The translations under genes and the position numbers were made by a program. From Bradyrhizobiaceae bacterium (GTDB lineage Bacteria > Pseudomonadota > Alphaproteobacteria > Rhizobiales > Xanthobacteraceae), in contig CP078014.1 in the NCBI GenBank assembly GCA_020544565.1, positions 812,574-876,573 on the forward strand: a stretch of 64,000 nt of DNA. The letters run 5' to 3'. The notes beneath the pieces are model-generated. The model searched no databases. It saw only the letters and a program-made list of their open reading frames with translations, and was not told where the DNA came from. Below are positions 48,410 through 58,458 of the stretch, one piece after another (within the stretch, counting starts at the first letter, position 1; every line of letters starts with the position of its first letter).

Positions 48410-49930
48410 TTACCCGGCTCCGTGCCGCGACGTCCGGCCCGGAGCGCGGGTTATATAGCGCCCGGTCCTGGTTCCGTCATCCGTGGTCTCGCCATCTTCG
48501 CGGTCAAAACGGTCCGCAGCGGCGGTTTTCCCCGGCGCTGTGGCTTTGGTGCCCCGCGCGGCGATGTCCGCCACCAGCGTCATCAGCGATCCGACATGGG
48601 TCAGCGCAAGCCCGCCGTCGCCGCCGGCATCGCCGCGCGCGGTCTCGGGCAGGATGGCGCGGCCGAAGCCGAGCTTGGCGGCTTCCTTGAGCCGGGCCGA
48701 GGTCTGGGCCACCGGCCGCACCGCGCCGGACAGCGACACTTCGCCGAAATAGACCGCGTCCACCGGCAGCGGCGCATTGGCCAGCGACGACACCAGCGCG
48801 GCGGCGGCGGCGAGATCGGCGGCGGGTTCGTTGATGCGCAGGCCGCCGGCGACGTTGAAATAGACGTCGTAGCCGGACATCCTGACCCCGCAATGGGCTT
48901 CCAGCACCGCCAGCACCATCGACAGGCGGCTCGAATCCCAGCCGACCACCGCGCGGCGCGGGGTGCCGAGAGTGGTGGGCGCGACCAGCGCCTGCAATTC
49001 CACCAGCACTGGACGGGTGCCCTCGATGCCAGCGAACACCGCGGTGCCGGGGCTGCCGAGATCGCGCTCGGACAGGAACAGTTCGGACGGGTTGGAGACC
49101 TCGCGCAGGCCGAGGCCGGTCATCTCGAACACGCCGATCTCGTCGGTGGGGCCGAAGCGGTTCTTCACCGCGCGCAGCACGCGGAACTGCTGCGAGCCTT
49201 CGCCCTCGAAGCTCAGCACCGCGTCCACCATGTGCTCGACCACGCGCGGTCCCGCGATCTGGCCGTCCTTGGTGACGTGGCCGACCAGGATCAGCGCCGT
49301 GCCGGACTTCTTGGCAAAACGGATCAGCGCCTGCGCCGAGGCGCGCACCTGCGTCACGGTACCGGGCGCGGAGTCCACCGTGTCGGTCCACATGGTCTGG
49401 ATCGAGTCGATCACCACGAGGCGCGGCGGCTTGCCTTCCGAGAGGGTTGCGATGATGTCTTCCACCGAGGTCTCAGCCGCAAGCTGGACCGCCGCGTCGG
49501 CAAGGCCGAGGCGGGCGGCGCGCAGCCGCACCTGGCCGACGGCTTCCTCGCCGGAGATATAGACCGCGCGGTGACCGGCCTTCGCCAGCAGGCTGGTGGC
49601 CTGGGTCAGCAGGGTGGATTTGCCGATGCCGGGATCGCCCGCCATCAGCAGCACCGAGCCACGCACGAAGCCGCCGCCGGTGACGCGGTCGAATTCCGCC
49701 ATGCCGGAGGCGAGGCGCGGCGGTTCCGGGCTGGCGCCGGTCAGGGTTTCGAGGGTGAACAGCCGGCCTCGGCGCTTGGCCCGCAGGTTGGCCGGCACTG
49801 AGCTGGCGCCGGTCGGATCTTCCTCCGACAGCGAATTCCATTCGCCGCAGGATTCGCACTTGCCCTGCCACTTGTTGTAGGCGGCGCCGCAGTTCTGGCA
49901 GACGAAGGACACGAGAGCGGGGCGGGCCAT
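48410..49930 (-). CDS. radA: DNA repair protein RadA (Sms)
   Basis: 506 residues from the ATG at 49930 (an ATG at 49942 is possible). The zinc finger is CQNCGAAYNKWQGKCESCGE, the Walker A motif is GDPGIGKSTLL, and the RadA-specific KNRFGPTDE motif is present. A Lon-like C-terminal domain follows (GLRINEPAADLAAAAAL). It is a branch-migration helicase in recombination. cvpA follows 185 bp later. Confidence 0.96.
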   Translation of the reverse strand: MARPALVSFVCQNCGAAYNKWQGKCESCGEWNSLSEEDPTGASSVPANLRAKRRGRLFTLETLTGASPEPPRLASGMAEFDRVTGGGFVRGSVLLMAGDPGIGKSTLLTQATSLLAKAGHRAVYISGEEAVGQVRLRAARLGLADAAVQLAAETSVEDIIATLSEGKPPRLVVIDSIQTMWTDTVDSAPGTVTQVRASAQALIRFAKKSGTALILVGHVTKDGQIAGPRVVEHMVDAVLSFEGEGSQQFRVLRAVKNRFGPTDEIGVFEMTGLGLREVSNPSELFLSERDLGSPGTAVFAGIEGTRPVLVELQALVAPTTLGTPRRAVVGWDSSRLSMVLAVLEAHCGVRMSGYDVYFNVAGGLRINEPAADLAAAAALVSSLANAPLPVDAVYFGEVSLSGAVRPVAQTSARLKEAAKLGFGRAILPETARGDAGGDGGLALTHVGSLMTLVADIAARGTKATAPGKTAAADRFDREDGETTDDGTRTGRYITRAPGRTSRHGAG

Positions 49931-50045
49931 CGGGCGGGGCATCCTGAACGGAAATCGGGAATCGTATAATGTTCTTATTTTGTTCCTTATTTCTCGCCGA
50001 AAGTCAATTGCGGCGGTCGCAGCGGGCTGTCAACGCCCACCGGCC

Positions 50046-50801
50046 TCAGCGCGCGTCGATGACCAGTTCGGTGCGCACGCGGCGGACATCGACCTCGAAT
50101 TCCATGCCGATCACCGGCGGCCATGCCGGGTACCAGGCGAGGCCGAGCTGGCTCACACCGTAGTCGGTTAGCACGCCTTCGAGGATCGGCCGCAGGTCGT
50201 GGACGGTGTAGACCTGTCCCGCGGTGACGCCGGCCCAGTCGCAGCCGAGCGCCTCGACGCGCTGGCGCATCGCCTCCATCACGAAGCGCGCCTTGGTCGC
50301 GAGGCCCTTCAGCGACACGTCGCGGCCGCCGACAATCCGTTCCGCCGCCGGGCCTTCGCGCACTTCCGGCTTGCCGGAGATGAGAAAGTCGCCCGCGCTG
50401 CCGGCCTCCGGCGCGGTGTAGGTGAAGGCAAAGAACATCGTCTCGGCGGGGATTTCGGTGATCGGCGCGAGGTTGCTGCGTGCCAAGGGATTGGAGTCGT
50501 CCGTCTTGCAGCCCCACGCATGCAGGGTGCGCAGGTAGTCGGCGTTGAACGCCTGGAACTCGTCCATGGTCATGGCGCGCGGCGAGCGCAGTTCGCAGGC
50601 TGCAAGCGCGGTGACGGGGCGTCCCTCGCGTTCGAGATGCGCCTTGATGAAGGCGAAGCCGTCGGCCATCGGCACCGGGCGCGCGAAACGCACGCGGCGG
50701 AGCGCGAAGCCCGGCATCGCGGCGACGCCCCCGGAGAACGGGCCGCCGGGAACGTGGAGATAGCGATAGTCGCCCGGACCGAATTCGCGAATGTCGGACA
50801 T
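50046..50801 (-). CDS. CnbZ-like (2-aminomuconate deaminase type) protein
   Basis: 251 residues starting MSDIREFGPGDYRYLHVPGG. From memory, this family is annotated in Bradyrhizobium relatives after CnbZ, a 2-amino-5-chloromuconate deaminase. RARFVMEAMRQRVEALG-like and TAGQVYTVHDLRPIL segments resemble a RidA-type half. No other aromatic-degradation genes are near, so the reaction here is uncertain. It is a single gene on the minus strand between radA and alr. Confidence 0.5.
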   Translation of the reverse strand: MSDIREFGPGDYRYLHVPGGPFSGGVAAMPGFALRRVRFARPVPMADGFAFIKAHLEREGRPVTALAACELRSPRAMTMDEFQAFNADYLRTLHAWGCKTDDSNPLARSNLAPITEIPAETMFFAFTYTAPEAGSAGDFLISGKPEVREGPAAERIVGGRDVSLKGLATKARFVMEAMRQRVEALGCDWAGVTAGQVYTVHDLRPILEGVLTDYGVSQLGLAWYPAWPPVIGMEFEVDVRRVRTELVIDAR

Positions 50802-50817
50802 GGTCCGCTCCCTTCGT

Positions 50818-50925
50818 TCTAGAGCCTTTCCCGCTTTGATGGAATCAAAGCGGGAAAGGTTCTCAGTTTTTGTTTGGTCGCATTTTCTTCACGCGAACCG
50901 GTTTCCACTTCGCTCGAAAGTGCTC
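50818..50925. repeat. Dispersed intergenic repeat, family B copy 2 (reverse orientation)
   Basis: Read on the minus strand it gives GAGCGAAGTGGAAACCGGTT and CGCGTGAAGAAAATGCG, then a hairpin with CTTTCCCGCTTTGAT. This matches the copy at 42577-42674 in order and orientation of parts. It abuts the alr stop, so it may function in the alr 3' end. Confidence 0.75.
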
Positions 50926-52080
50926 CTATGCGCCGCCTTTGTAGACGCGGGCGTAGCGCCGGCCGAGGCTGCTCAGCACCTCGTAGCCGATGGTGCCGAA
51001 ATGAATCGCCAGTTCGTCGGCAGTGATGCCGCCGCCGAGCAGCGTCACCATGCTGCCGCGGCGCAGGGCGTGGGTCGGAACGTCGGTGACGTCGATCGCC
51101 ATCAGGTCCATGGAGATGCGGCCGGCGACCGGGCAGCGCTGGCCTGCTGCCATCACCTCGGCGGTGCGCGCGCCATCGACGCCGCCGGCGGCGCGGAAAT
51201 AGCCGTCGGCGTAGCCCGCTGCCACGATGGCGATGCGCGACGGCCGGCGCGCGGTCCATGTCCCGCCATAGCCGACCATGTCGCCGCGCTCGACATGGCG
51301 GATCTGCACCACGCGCGCCTTGAGGTCGACCACCGGCTGCACCGGCGTGTCAGCTTCCGGCGTGGGATTGATGCCGTAGAGCGCTGCGCCCGGCCGCACC
51401 AGATCGAAATGGAATTGCGAACCGAGGAAGATCCCAGACGAATTGGCGAGCGAGGCGGGGATGCCCGCATAGAGCGAGGCGATCTCGCGGAAGGCCGCCA
51501 CCTGGCGTGCATTGGTGGAGGCGCCGAGCAGTTCGGCGCTGACGAGATGGCTCATCACCAGGCCGATGCCGTGATTGGCGTTCTGCAGGCGCGGCAGCAG
51601 CGCCTGCGCCTCGTTGATCGGGAAGCCGAGCCGGTTCATGCCGGTGTCGATATGGATCGCAGCCAGACCCTGCCATCCGCTGTCGCGGCGGAACGCATCC
51701 CATTCGGCGAGTTCGATGGCGTCGCCGATCACCGGGCGGCAATCGATCGCGGCGAACAGCTTGCCCGAGCCGGAGAAGAATCCGTCGAGCACGTAGATCG
51801 CGGCGTTGCGCGCGGCTTCGCGCGCGGCGCGGGCCTCGTCCAGCGTGGCGACGAAGAACGTCTTGCATCCGGCCCTGGCGAGCGCGCGGGTCACCGGCGC
51901 GATGCCGCAGCCGTAAGCGTCGGCCTTGACCACGGCGGCGCATTCGGCCGGCACCGCCTTGCTTTCGAGCTTGCGCCAGTTGGCGACGATGGCGTCGAGA
52001 TCGATGGTGAGGATGCCGGTCGCGCCCGCCGCATGCGCGGTGTCGTCGGCCGGTGCGGCGGTGGCGCTGTCGGCTGTCAT
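50926..52080 (-). CDS. alr: Alanine racemase
   Basis: 384 residues. The PLP lysine is in AAVVKADAYGCG, HIDTGMNRLGFP and MVGYGGTWTARR follow, and the C-terminal barrel contains GRISMDLMAIDVTD with the substrate-binding Met. It supplies D-alanine for the cell wall. It is 40 bp downstream of dnaB on the same strand, the order normal in alphaproteobacteria. Confidence 0.95.
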   Translation of the reverse strand: MTADSATAAPADDTAHAAGATGILTIDLDAIVANWRKLESKAVPAECAAVVKADAYGCGIAPVTRALARAGCKTFFVATLDEARAAREAARNAAIYVLDGFFSGSGKLFAAIDCRPVIGDAIELAEWDAFRRDSGWQGLAAIHIDTGMNRLGFPINEAQALLPRLQNANHGIGLVMSHLVSAELLGASTNARQVAAFREIASLYAGIPASLANSSGIFLGSQFHFDLVRPGAALYGINPTPEADTPVQPVVDLKARVVQIRHVERGDMVGYGGTWTARRPSRIAIVAAGYADGYFRAAGGVDGARTAEVMAAGQRCPVAGRISMDLMAIDVTDVPTHALRRGSMVTLLGGGITADELAIHFGTIGYEVLSSLGRRYARVYKGGA

Positions 52081-52120
52081 GATGATCCTGTCGGCTTCGG
52101 CCGGGTCCTTGCGGAATAGC

Positions 52121-53620
52121 TCAGCCGAACCGTTCCGGCAACTGGCCCTCCATGGTCAGATCGCCGAACCGCGTCACGTTGGCATCGAACTGGAGATTGA
52201 TGGTGCCGGTGGGGCCGTGGCGCTGCTTGCCGATGATGACCTCGGCCTTGCCGTGGACCAGCGACATGTCGAGCTGCCACTTCTCGTGCTCCGGCGTGCC
52301 GGGGCGCGGCTCCTTGCTCTGGAGGTAGTATTCCTCGCGATAGACGAACAGCACCACGTCGGCGTCCTGCTCGATCGATCCGGATTCGCGCAGGTCCGCC
52401 AGTTGCGGGCGCTTGTCGTCGCGGCTCTCCACCTGACGCGACAGCTGCGACAGCGCGATGATCGGGACGTTCAGTTCCTTCGCCAGCGCCTTGAGGCCGG
52501 TGGTGATCTCGGTGATTTCCTGCACGCGGTTGTCGGAGCGGCGGCCCGAACCGGACAGAAGCTGGATGTAGTCGATGATCAGCAGGTCCAGTCCCTTCTG
52601 CCGCTTCAGCCGCCGCGCGCGGGCGGTGAGCTGGGAGATCGACAGGCCGCCGCCGTCATCGACATAGAACGGCAGGTTCTGCATCTCGATGGCGTGGTCG
52701 CGGATCTTGTCGAAGTCCTGTTCGCTGATGCCGCCGCGGCGGATCGAGCTCGACGAGATGCCGGTGCGCTCTGACAGGATGCGGGTGGCGAGCTGTTCCG
52801 ACGACATTTCCAGCGAGAAGAAGCCGACGATGCCGCCGCTGACCGATTTCATCTGGCCGTCGGCCTGCACCTCGCCGTGCCAGTTGCGCGCGACGTTGTA
52901 GGCGATGTTGGTGGCGAGCGCGGTCTTGCCCATGGCCGGGCGGCCGGCGAGGATGATGAGGTCGGACGGCTGCAGGCCGCCCATCTTGGTGTCCATGTCG
53001 CGCAGGCCGGAGGCGAGGCCGGACAGATTGCCGTCGCGGCTGTAGGCGTTGGCGGCCATGTCCACGGCGATGGTCAGCGCCTGCGAGAATTTCTGGAAGC
53101 CGCCGTCGTAGCGCCCGGACTCGGCGAGATCGTACAGTTTCTTTTCCGCGTCCTCGATCTGCGCGCGCGGGGCGAAATCCACCGGGGCGTCGTAGGCGAC
53201 ATTGACCATGTCCTCGCCGACGCGGATCAGATCGCGGCGGATCGAGAGATCGTAGACGGTGCGGCCGTAGTCCTGCGCATTGATGATGGTGGTGGCTTCG
53301 GCGGCGAGGCGCGCGAGGTATTGCGCGACCGTCATGCCGCCGAGGTCGGTGTCGGCCGGCACGAACGTCTTCAGCGTCACCGGGGTTGCGGTCTTGCCGG
53401 CGCGGATCAGGCTCGCGGCGGTCTCGTAGATCAGCTGATGGATCGGCTCGAAGAAATGCTTCGGCTCGAGGAAATCCGAGACGCGGTAAAAAGCGTCGTT
53501 GTTCACCAGAATGGCGCCGAGCAGGCCCTGTTCGGCTTCGATGTTATGGGGCGCGGTGCGGTAGGCCGGCGTGCCGGCGTCCGGCGCGAGCTTGATAATG
53601 TTCGAATCGGTAATGGCCAT
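52121..53620 (-). CDS. dnaB: Replicative DNA helicase DnaB
   Basis: 499 residues from ATG 53620. The N-terminal helical domain starts APHNIEAEQGLLGAILVNND. The RecA-like domain has Walker A AGRPAMGKTALATNIAY, FFSLEMSSEQLATR, Walker B LDLLIIDYIQLLSG and SQLSRQVESRDDKRPQL. It unwinds DNA at the replication fork. Longer upstream starts (to 53695) lack conservation. No intein is present. Confidence 0.96.
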   Translation of the reverse strand: MAITDSNIIKLAPDAGTPAYRTAPHNIEAEQGLLGAILVNNDAFYRVSDFLEPKHFFEPIHQLIYETAASLIRAGKTATPVTLKTFVPADTDLGGMTVAQYLARLAAEATTIINAQDYGRTVYDLSIRRDLIRVGEDMVNVAYDAPVDFAPRAQIEDAEKKLYDLAESGRYDGGFQKFSQALTIAVDMAANAYSRDGNLSGLASGLRDMDTKMGGLQPSDLIILAGRPAMGKTALATNIAYNVARNWHGEVQADGQMKSVSGGIVGFFSLEMSSEQLATRILSERTGISSSSIRRGGISEQDFDKIRDHAIEMQNLPFYVDDGGGLSISQLTARARRLKRQKGLDLLIIDYIQLLSGSGRRSDNRVQEITEITTGLKALAKELNVPIIALSQLSRQVESRDDKRPQLADLRESGSIEQDADVVLFVYREEYYLQSKEPRPGTPEHEKWQLDMSLVHGKAEVIIGKQRHGPTGTINLQFDANVTRFGDLTMEGQLPERFG

Positions 53621-53799
53621 GGCGCGAAAGTATGCTTCCAATTCGGCGAATGCGGGGCGCGTATCTGGCACCCGGATCGCATCCGGAGAAAGCACCCCAT
53701 CGCCTTATGCCCGATTCCCACAAGGCGCCCAGGCCAGAAAAAGAAACTCGCCCCTCATCGTTTGTGCTTGACCGTGACACGGGCACATGAGCGCGGCGG

Positions 53800-55059
53800 C
53801 TATTCGCCCGCCAGCCGCAGCGCCGGGCGCCTGTTCGCCTCGATGTCGCGCAGCCGCTGTTCCTCGCGGCCGATATAGTCGCGGGTGAGGGGAACGGCGT
53901 CCTGCCGCTTCGCGAGCTGGATCTGGAACACCATGCCGTTCTGCTTGCGGAACGACATTTCGGACGCGGCGAGATAGAACTCCCACATGCGCACGAAATG
54001 CTCGTCGTAGAGCTTCGCCGCTTCCTCGCGCCGGGCGAGAAAGCGTTCGCGCCAGGCCTTGATGGTTTCGGCATAGTGCAGCCGCAGGATTTCGATGTCG
54101 GTGACGAGGAGGCCGGAGCGTTCGATGGCGGGCAGCACCTCCGACAGCGCCGGGATGTAGCCGCCGGGGAAAATGTACTTCGCGATCCACGGGTTGGTGA
54201 TGCCGGGTCCTTCCGGGCGGCCGATGGCGTGCAGCACCATCGCGCCGTCGTCGGTGAGCAGTTCGGCGCAGCGGTTGAAATAGGTGTCGTAGTAATCGAC
54301 GCCGACATGCTCGAACATGCCGACCGAGACGATGCGCTCGAACGGTCCCGGCGTGTCGCGATAATCCTGCAGCAGGAAGCGGGCGCGGTCGCTCAGCCCC
54401 TGTTCGCCGGCGCGGGCGTTGGCGACGCTGAACTGTTCCTCCGACAGCGTGACGCCAGTGACAGTCGCGCCAGTCATCTCGGCGAGATAGAGCCCGAGGC
54501 CACCCCAGCCGCAGCCGATATCCAGCACGCGGTGGCCCGGCTTGACGCCGAGCTTGGCGACGACATGGCGCTTCTTGGCAAGCTGGGCGTCGTCCAGCGT
54601 GGCGTCGGGGGTCTCGAAATAGGCGCAGCTATATTGCATGTCCGCATCGAGAAAGAGGCGGTAGAGCCGGCCGTCGAGATCGTAGTGACGCGAGACGTTG
54701 CGCTTCGCCCGCCCGCGCGGATTGAACTGCTGGATATGGCGGGCGAAATAGCGGCCCCACCATTGCAGCTTGCCCCACCGTGGCGACAGGTCTGGCTGGT
54801 CCATCGCGATTGCCAGCAGATCGGTGATGGTGCCGTTATCGACGACGAAGGTGCCGTCGGTGTAGGTCTCGCCCAGTGCCAGTTCGGGGTCGGCCAGCAA
54901 ATGCCGTTCGGCCTCGGGGGTGGTGAACCTGACGGCGACCGGTGTCCCGGTTCCATCACCGCAGGTAAAACTTGCCCCCGACGCCGTGGTGAAAGTCACC
55001 GACCCGCGCCGGATAAAGCGGGAGAGGAAGAAGCGCAGAAAACGATCCGTCGCATTCAT
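53800..55059 (-). CDS. cfa: Cyclopropane-fatty-acyl-phospholipid synthase family
   Basis: 419 residues. SAM-binding motif VLDIGCGWGGLGLYLAEM, then VTGVTLSEEQFSVANARA, IVSVGMFEHVGVDYYDTYF and the bicarbonate/active-site part with YIFPGGYIPALSEV. It adds a methylene group across cis double bonds of phospholipid chains. It may use products of the desaturase at 37.0-38.1 kb. It lies 180 bp upstream of dnaB as a separate unit. Confidence 0.92.
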   Translation of the reverse strand: MNATDRFLRFFLSRFIRRGSVTFTTASGASFTCGDGTGTPVAVRFTTPEAERHLLADPELALGETYTDGTFVVDNGTITDLLAIAMDQPDLSPRWGKLQWWGRYFARHIQQFNPRGRAKRNVSRHYDLDGRLYRLFLDADMQYSCAYFETPDATLDDAQLAKKRHVVAKLGVKPGHRVLDIGCGWGGLGLYLAEMTGATVTGVTLSEEQFSVANARAGEQGLSDRARFLLQDYRDTPGPFERIVSVGMFEHVGVDYYDTYFNRCAELLTDDGAMVLHAIGRPEGPGITNPWIAKYIFPGGYIPALSEVLPAIERSGLLVTDIEILRLHYAETIKAWRERFLARREEAAKLYDEHFVRMWEFYLAASEMSFRKQNGMVFQIQLAKRQDAVPLTRDYIGREEQRLRDIEANRRPALRLAGE

Positions 55060-55344
55060 GTCCAGCGATCCAGATGGTCCCGACAGACTTCTTAATGTTG
55101 GATATCCTGGGCCGCCGTTTCAATTGTAAAATCGTCCGATACCTTATCCGCGTAAGGCTGGTCTGCGTTTTCGCGAGGACGTGTTGCGCCGCATCACGTC
55201 AATGTTTGTGGAATGGCCTGCGACCTTCGCATATGCGGAATCTGCGTACTTCCATTCACGGCATAATCCGCTAAAGGTGACCGACGAACGGTAGCGGGTT
55301 CGGATCGCTTCCATTTGCGCCTTTGGGATATCTGGAGAACTTGG

Positions 55345-56523
55345 ATGTTGAGCCGAACGCTCATTCTGGCGGCGGTGACGCTTGTGCTGGGCTGTTTCGC
55401 GACAATCCCCGCCGGCGCGCAGAACCTCGAAGCCGGCAAGTCCCCGTCCCAGATTTTCTCCGGCACCTGCGCCCTTTGTCACAAAAGCCCGCGCGGTCTC
55501 TTGAAAAACGTTCCGCCGGGGTCGCTGTCCGGTTTCCTGCGTCAGCATTACACCACGAGTTCCGACATGGCGTCGGCCATGAGCGCCTATGTGCTGTCGA
55601 ACGGCGGGGCCAACGCGCCGGTCGCGGGTGGCAACCTGACACGACAGGGCAAGGACTCGCGAACCGGACCGAGGCCGTCGGCCGAGCCCGAGGGCAAGCC
55701 GGAGCTTTCGCCCGAGCAGGCGGCGGCTGCGGCCGAGGCTCGAAAGAAGCGGGCCGAGGAGCGGGCGGCCAAGCGCGCCGCCTCCAAGGGCCTGCCGCCC
55801 AAGATCGATGCCCGGCACGAGTCTCAGAAGGATCAGAAGGAAGAGCCCAAGCCGGAGGCTGCGAAGTCGGATTCCGCGAAGCCGGATGTTGCGAAGCCCG
55901 AATCTGCCAAGCCTGAGCCTTCAAAGAGCGAGCCGGGTCCGGGCGAAACCGCCAAGGCCGATGGTTCCAAGTCTGATGCGCCTAAGTCTGATGCGCCTAA
56001 GTCTGACGTGCCGGGGAGCGAGCCCGCGAAGAACGAAGCGGCCAAGTCTGCGGCCAAGCCTGACGGCGCGGGCAGCGAGCCTGCCAAGGATCAGGCCGCC
56101 AAGACCGAGCCCGGCAAACCTGAACCTGCCAAGACCGAACCCGGCAAGACAGAACCCGGCAAGGGCGAGCCGGCCGGGAGCGAACGCGTGCGGCCGGATC
56201 AGCCTCCGGCGGAGACGCCCGCCGCACCGGTAGAAGCGGCGAAGCCGGCCGCGCCCGCCGATACCAAGCCTGCGGATGCCAAATCTTCCGACGCCAAGCC
56301 GTCCGACGCTAAACCGGCTGATGCCAAGCCTGCTGATGCCAAGCCTGCTGACGCGAAGCCTGCCGATGCGGCTGCGGTGCCGCCCCCGTCCGACGCGGCG
56401 GCGCGTCCGCTGACCGTCGAGATCGGGCCTGCGCCCACGCCATCCGCACCGCCGGCGACGGCGGTGCCGTCCAGCCCACCGCCGGCTCCGGCGGGACCGC
56501 CGGTTCCGCCGATCTCGCAATAG
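55345..56523 (+). CDS. Exported cytochrome c-like protein with long repetitive tail
   Basis: 392 residues from ATG 55345. Signal peptide ends near ATIPAGA. A single heme motif CALCH lies in GTCALCHKSPRGLLK, followed by an approximately 60-residue cytochrome-like domain. The rest, some 270 residues, is low-complexity Lys/Pro/Ala/Asp/Ser, including seven tandem KPADA-type units at 56266-56370. The tail is probably an extended spacer in the periplasm. The electron partner is unknown. A bidirectional terminator follows. Confidence 0.75.
   Translation: MLSRTLILAAVTLVLGCFATIPAGAQNLEAGKSPSQIFSGTCALCHKSPRGLLKNVPPGSLSGFLRQHYTTSSDMASAMSAYVLSNGGANAPVAGGNLTRQGKDSRTGPRPSAEPEGKPELSPEQAAAAAEARKKRAEERAAKRAASKGLPPKIDARHESQKDQKEEPKPEAAKSDSAKPDVAKPESAKPEPSKSEPGPGETAKADGSKSDAPKSDAPKSDVPGSEPAKNEAAKSAAKPDGAGSEPAKDQAAKTEPGKPEPAKTEPGKTEPGKGEPAGSERVRPDQPPAETPAAPVEAAKPAAPADTKPADAKSSDAKPSDAKPADAKPADAKPADAKPADAAAVPPPSDAAARPLTVEIGPAPTPSAPPATAVPSSPPPAPAGPPVPPISQ
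56266..56370 (+). repeat. 15-bp minisatellite within the cytochrome c-like gene
   Basis: Seven consecutive 15-bp units of the type AAGCCTGCTGATGCC each encode a KPADA-like pentapeptide (some KSSDA, KPSDA). Third-position differences show the units are not a very recent expansion throughout, but units 4-6 are nearly identical and could slip. Confidence 0.85.
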
Positions 56524-56545
56524 GCCATCCGTCGCTGCCCAAACA

Positions 56546-56573
56546 AAAACCCGGCCTCGTAAGGCCGGGTTTT
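56546..56573. terminator. Bidirectional intrinsic terminator
   Basis: ACCCGGCCT, loop CGTA, AGGCCGGGT, flanked by A4 on one side and T4 on the other, so a T run follows the stem in both directions. It lies between the convergent cytochrome c-like gene (stop 56523) and rplI (stop 56605). Confidence 0.9.
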
Positions 56574-56604
56574 CGTTGTCATGGAACGGCTTGCGCCGGT
56601 CTCT

Positions 56605-57204
56605 TTACTCCGCGTCGCCAGCGGCGGCCGGGGCTTCCTCGTCCTGGTCCGCGTCCGGATCGAAGAACTCGCCGGCGGCGGCGATCGCCTCGGCGGCGGC
56701 GTCACGGTCTTCCTGACGGCTGTTGACGTCCTCGCCGCGGTTGATGCGCTCGGCTTCCGCCTGGCTGCGCGCTACCGTCGTCGAGACGTGAACTTCGACC
56801 TCCGGATGCACCGCGATGGTGATGGTGTGCTGGCCGATGGTCTTGATCGGGGCGTCGAGCAGCACCTGCTGGCGGCCCAGCGACACGCCGTCGGCTTCGA
56901 ACGCGGCCATGATGTCGCGCACCGACACTGAGCCGTAGAGCTGGCCGGTTTCCGACGCCTGGCGGATGACGATGACGTTGCGGCCGTTGATCTTCTCGGC
57001 GACCTTGGTGGCCTCGCTCTTGGCCTCGATGTTCTTGGCCTCGAGATCGGCCTTCATGCCGTCGTACTTCTCGCGGTTTTCCTTGGTCGCGCGCAGCGCC
57101 TTATTGCGCTTGAGCAGGAAGTTGCGGGCGAAGCCGTCCTTGACTTTGACGACGTCGCCCATCTGGCCGAGCTTGGCCACGCGTTCCAGCAGAATGACTT
57201 CCAT
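56605..57204 (-). CDS. rplI: 50S ribosomal protein L9
   Basis: 199 residues from ATG 57204. It starts [20 protein letters not shown] with the L9 signature [17 protein letters not shown]. The C-terminal domain contains [15 protein letters not shown]. The acidic end ([18 protein letters not shown]) is longer than the E. coli protein of 149 residues, as usual in rhizobia. Last gene of the rpsF-rpsR-DUF2232-rplI unit. Confidence 0.97.
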   Translation of the reverse strand: MEVILLERVAKLGQMGDVVKVKDGFARNFLLKRNKALRATKENREKYDGMKADLEAKNIEAKSEATKVAEKINGRNVIVIRQASETGQLYGSVSVRDIMAAFEADGVSLGRQQVLLDAPIKTIGQHTITIAVHPEVEVHVSTTVARSQAEAERINRGEDVNSRQEDRDAAAEAIAAAGEFFDPDADQDEEAPAAAGDAE

Positions 57205-57260
57205 GTGGGTTCTCCGTTTGATGTTCTGGTTGAAGTGATGGTTCAGGTGAAAGGTGAAGG

Positions 57261-58229
57261 TCAGGCAGGCGGAGCGGCGGGTGGCCCGCGCCGCATCCGG
57301 TAGGTCTGGCGAATGTTGAAGACGGCGTCGGCGAGGCCGAGCCCGACCATTCCGAGCAGCGGCCAGCCGATGAACAGCGTCGCGGCATAGGTCGCGCCGA
57401 GCACGAAGGCCCGGCCGGAATAGGCTTGCGTCAGGGTGTGGAGCACGGCGAAGCCGGTCATGCCGTAGGCCATCAGCAGCGCGGCGCTGGCGATCTGCGC
57501 CACCAGCGCGACGAGGCCGCCGGTGAAGCACAGCACGAGGCCAGCCAGAAGCGCGAACAGCACCGTGCGCGGCAGCGCGGTGGCGCGCAGGTCGGGCCAC
57601 GGCCGGTTCAGGCGTCCCGAGGCGAGAGTGACCCGGGCGGCGAGCCACAAATTGAAGGTCAGCGTCATCATGGCGATAGCGGTGGCGGCCGCCGGCGCGA
57701 TCACCACCAGCGCATCGACCACTCGTTCGAGGTCGCCACTGGATGCGCCGTCGGGGCGCGCGCCGAGGATGCGCATCAGCCCGCGGCGCAGCGCGGCGGT
57801 GATGGTCTCGGCGTCGGTGCCGAGAGTGAACAGCGCGCTGACGGTGGTGAGCGCGGCGAACAGGGCGATCCAGACCATGATGCGCCCGACCGGATACCAG
57901 TCGAGCATCGGGGCGGCATTGGCCGGCTGCGGATCGGCGGAAGCGGGGCGCGCCAGCAGCGCCAGATGTCCGAGCCACCACGCCGGCAGCGCCACGGTGA
58001 GCGCGAACGCGGCCATGTAGGGCAGGCCGAAGACGGCGCCGAGGCCGAGGGCGGCGGCGACGCCGCCGATCAGCGCAGTCGTCGACCCGAAGCCCAGCGC
58101 CGCGACCATCAGCGGCAGGGGCGCGAGATAGAACAGGACGAGCGACATCAGCGCGCCCGACACGATGGACGCGAACATCGTCGCCGACGCGAGGCCGGCC
58201 GCCAGTGCTGTGAGAAGGCCCATCATCAT
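57261..58229 (-). CDS. DUF2232 membrane protein
   Basis: 322 residues from the first of three ATG codons at 58229. About eight to nine membrane segments, beginning [20 protein letters not shown]. Proteins of this family lie between rpsR and rplI throughout the alphaproteobacteria; function is not established. The gene is separated from rpsR by 229 bp that hold a dispersed repeat. Confidence 0.88.
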   Translation of the reverse strand: MMMGLLTALAAGLASATMFASIVSGALMSLVLFYLAPLPLMVAALGFGSTTALIGGVAAALGLGAVFGLPYMAAFALTVALPAWWLGHLALLARPASADPQPANAAPMLDWYPVGRIMVWIALFAALTTVSALFTLGTDAETITAALRRGLMRILGARPDGASSGDLERVVDALVVIAPAAATAIAMMTLTFNLWLAARVTLASGRLNRPWPDLRATALPRTVLFALLAGLVLCFTGGLVALVAQIASAALLMAYGMTGFAVLHTLTQAYSGRAFVLGATYAATLFIGWPLLGMVGLGLADAVFNIRQTYRMRRGPPAAPPA

Positions 58230-58348
58230 CGGCTCGTCCCGCTCCCTTCGAGCGGTTAGAGGTTCTTCGGAACCCCAACCATCCACCGCGGCGCGACACC
58301 GGGGTGTTATGAGAAAAGGGATGCGCGCACGCATCCGGTTGTTCTGTT

Positions 58349-58450
58349 GTCATTCCGGGGCGCCGCCGTTGCGGCGGCGAACCCGGAATCTTTCGCAATC
58401 GTCTTTCGAGATTCCGGATCAGTCCGCTGCGCGGCCTGTCCAGAATGACA
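58349..58450. repeat. Dispersed intergenic repeat, family C
   Basis: GTCATTCCGGGGCG and CAGAATGAC close a long imperfect hairpin with inner inverted parts (GCCGCCGTTGCGGCGGC; ATTCCGGATC against GAACCCGGAAT). It sits between rpsR and DUF2232 inside the ribosomal-protein unit. Similar elements are widespread in Bradyrhizobiaceae; only one copy is seen here. Confidence 0.65.
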
Positions 58451-58458
58451 AGAAAATC

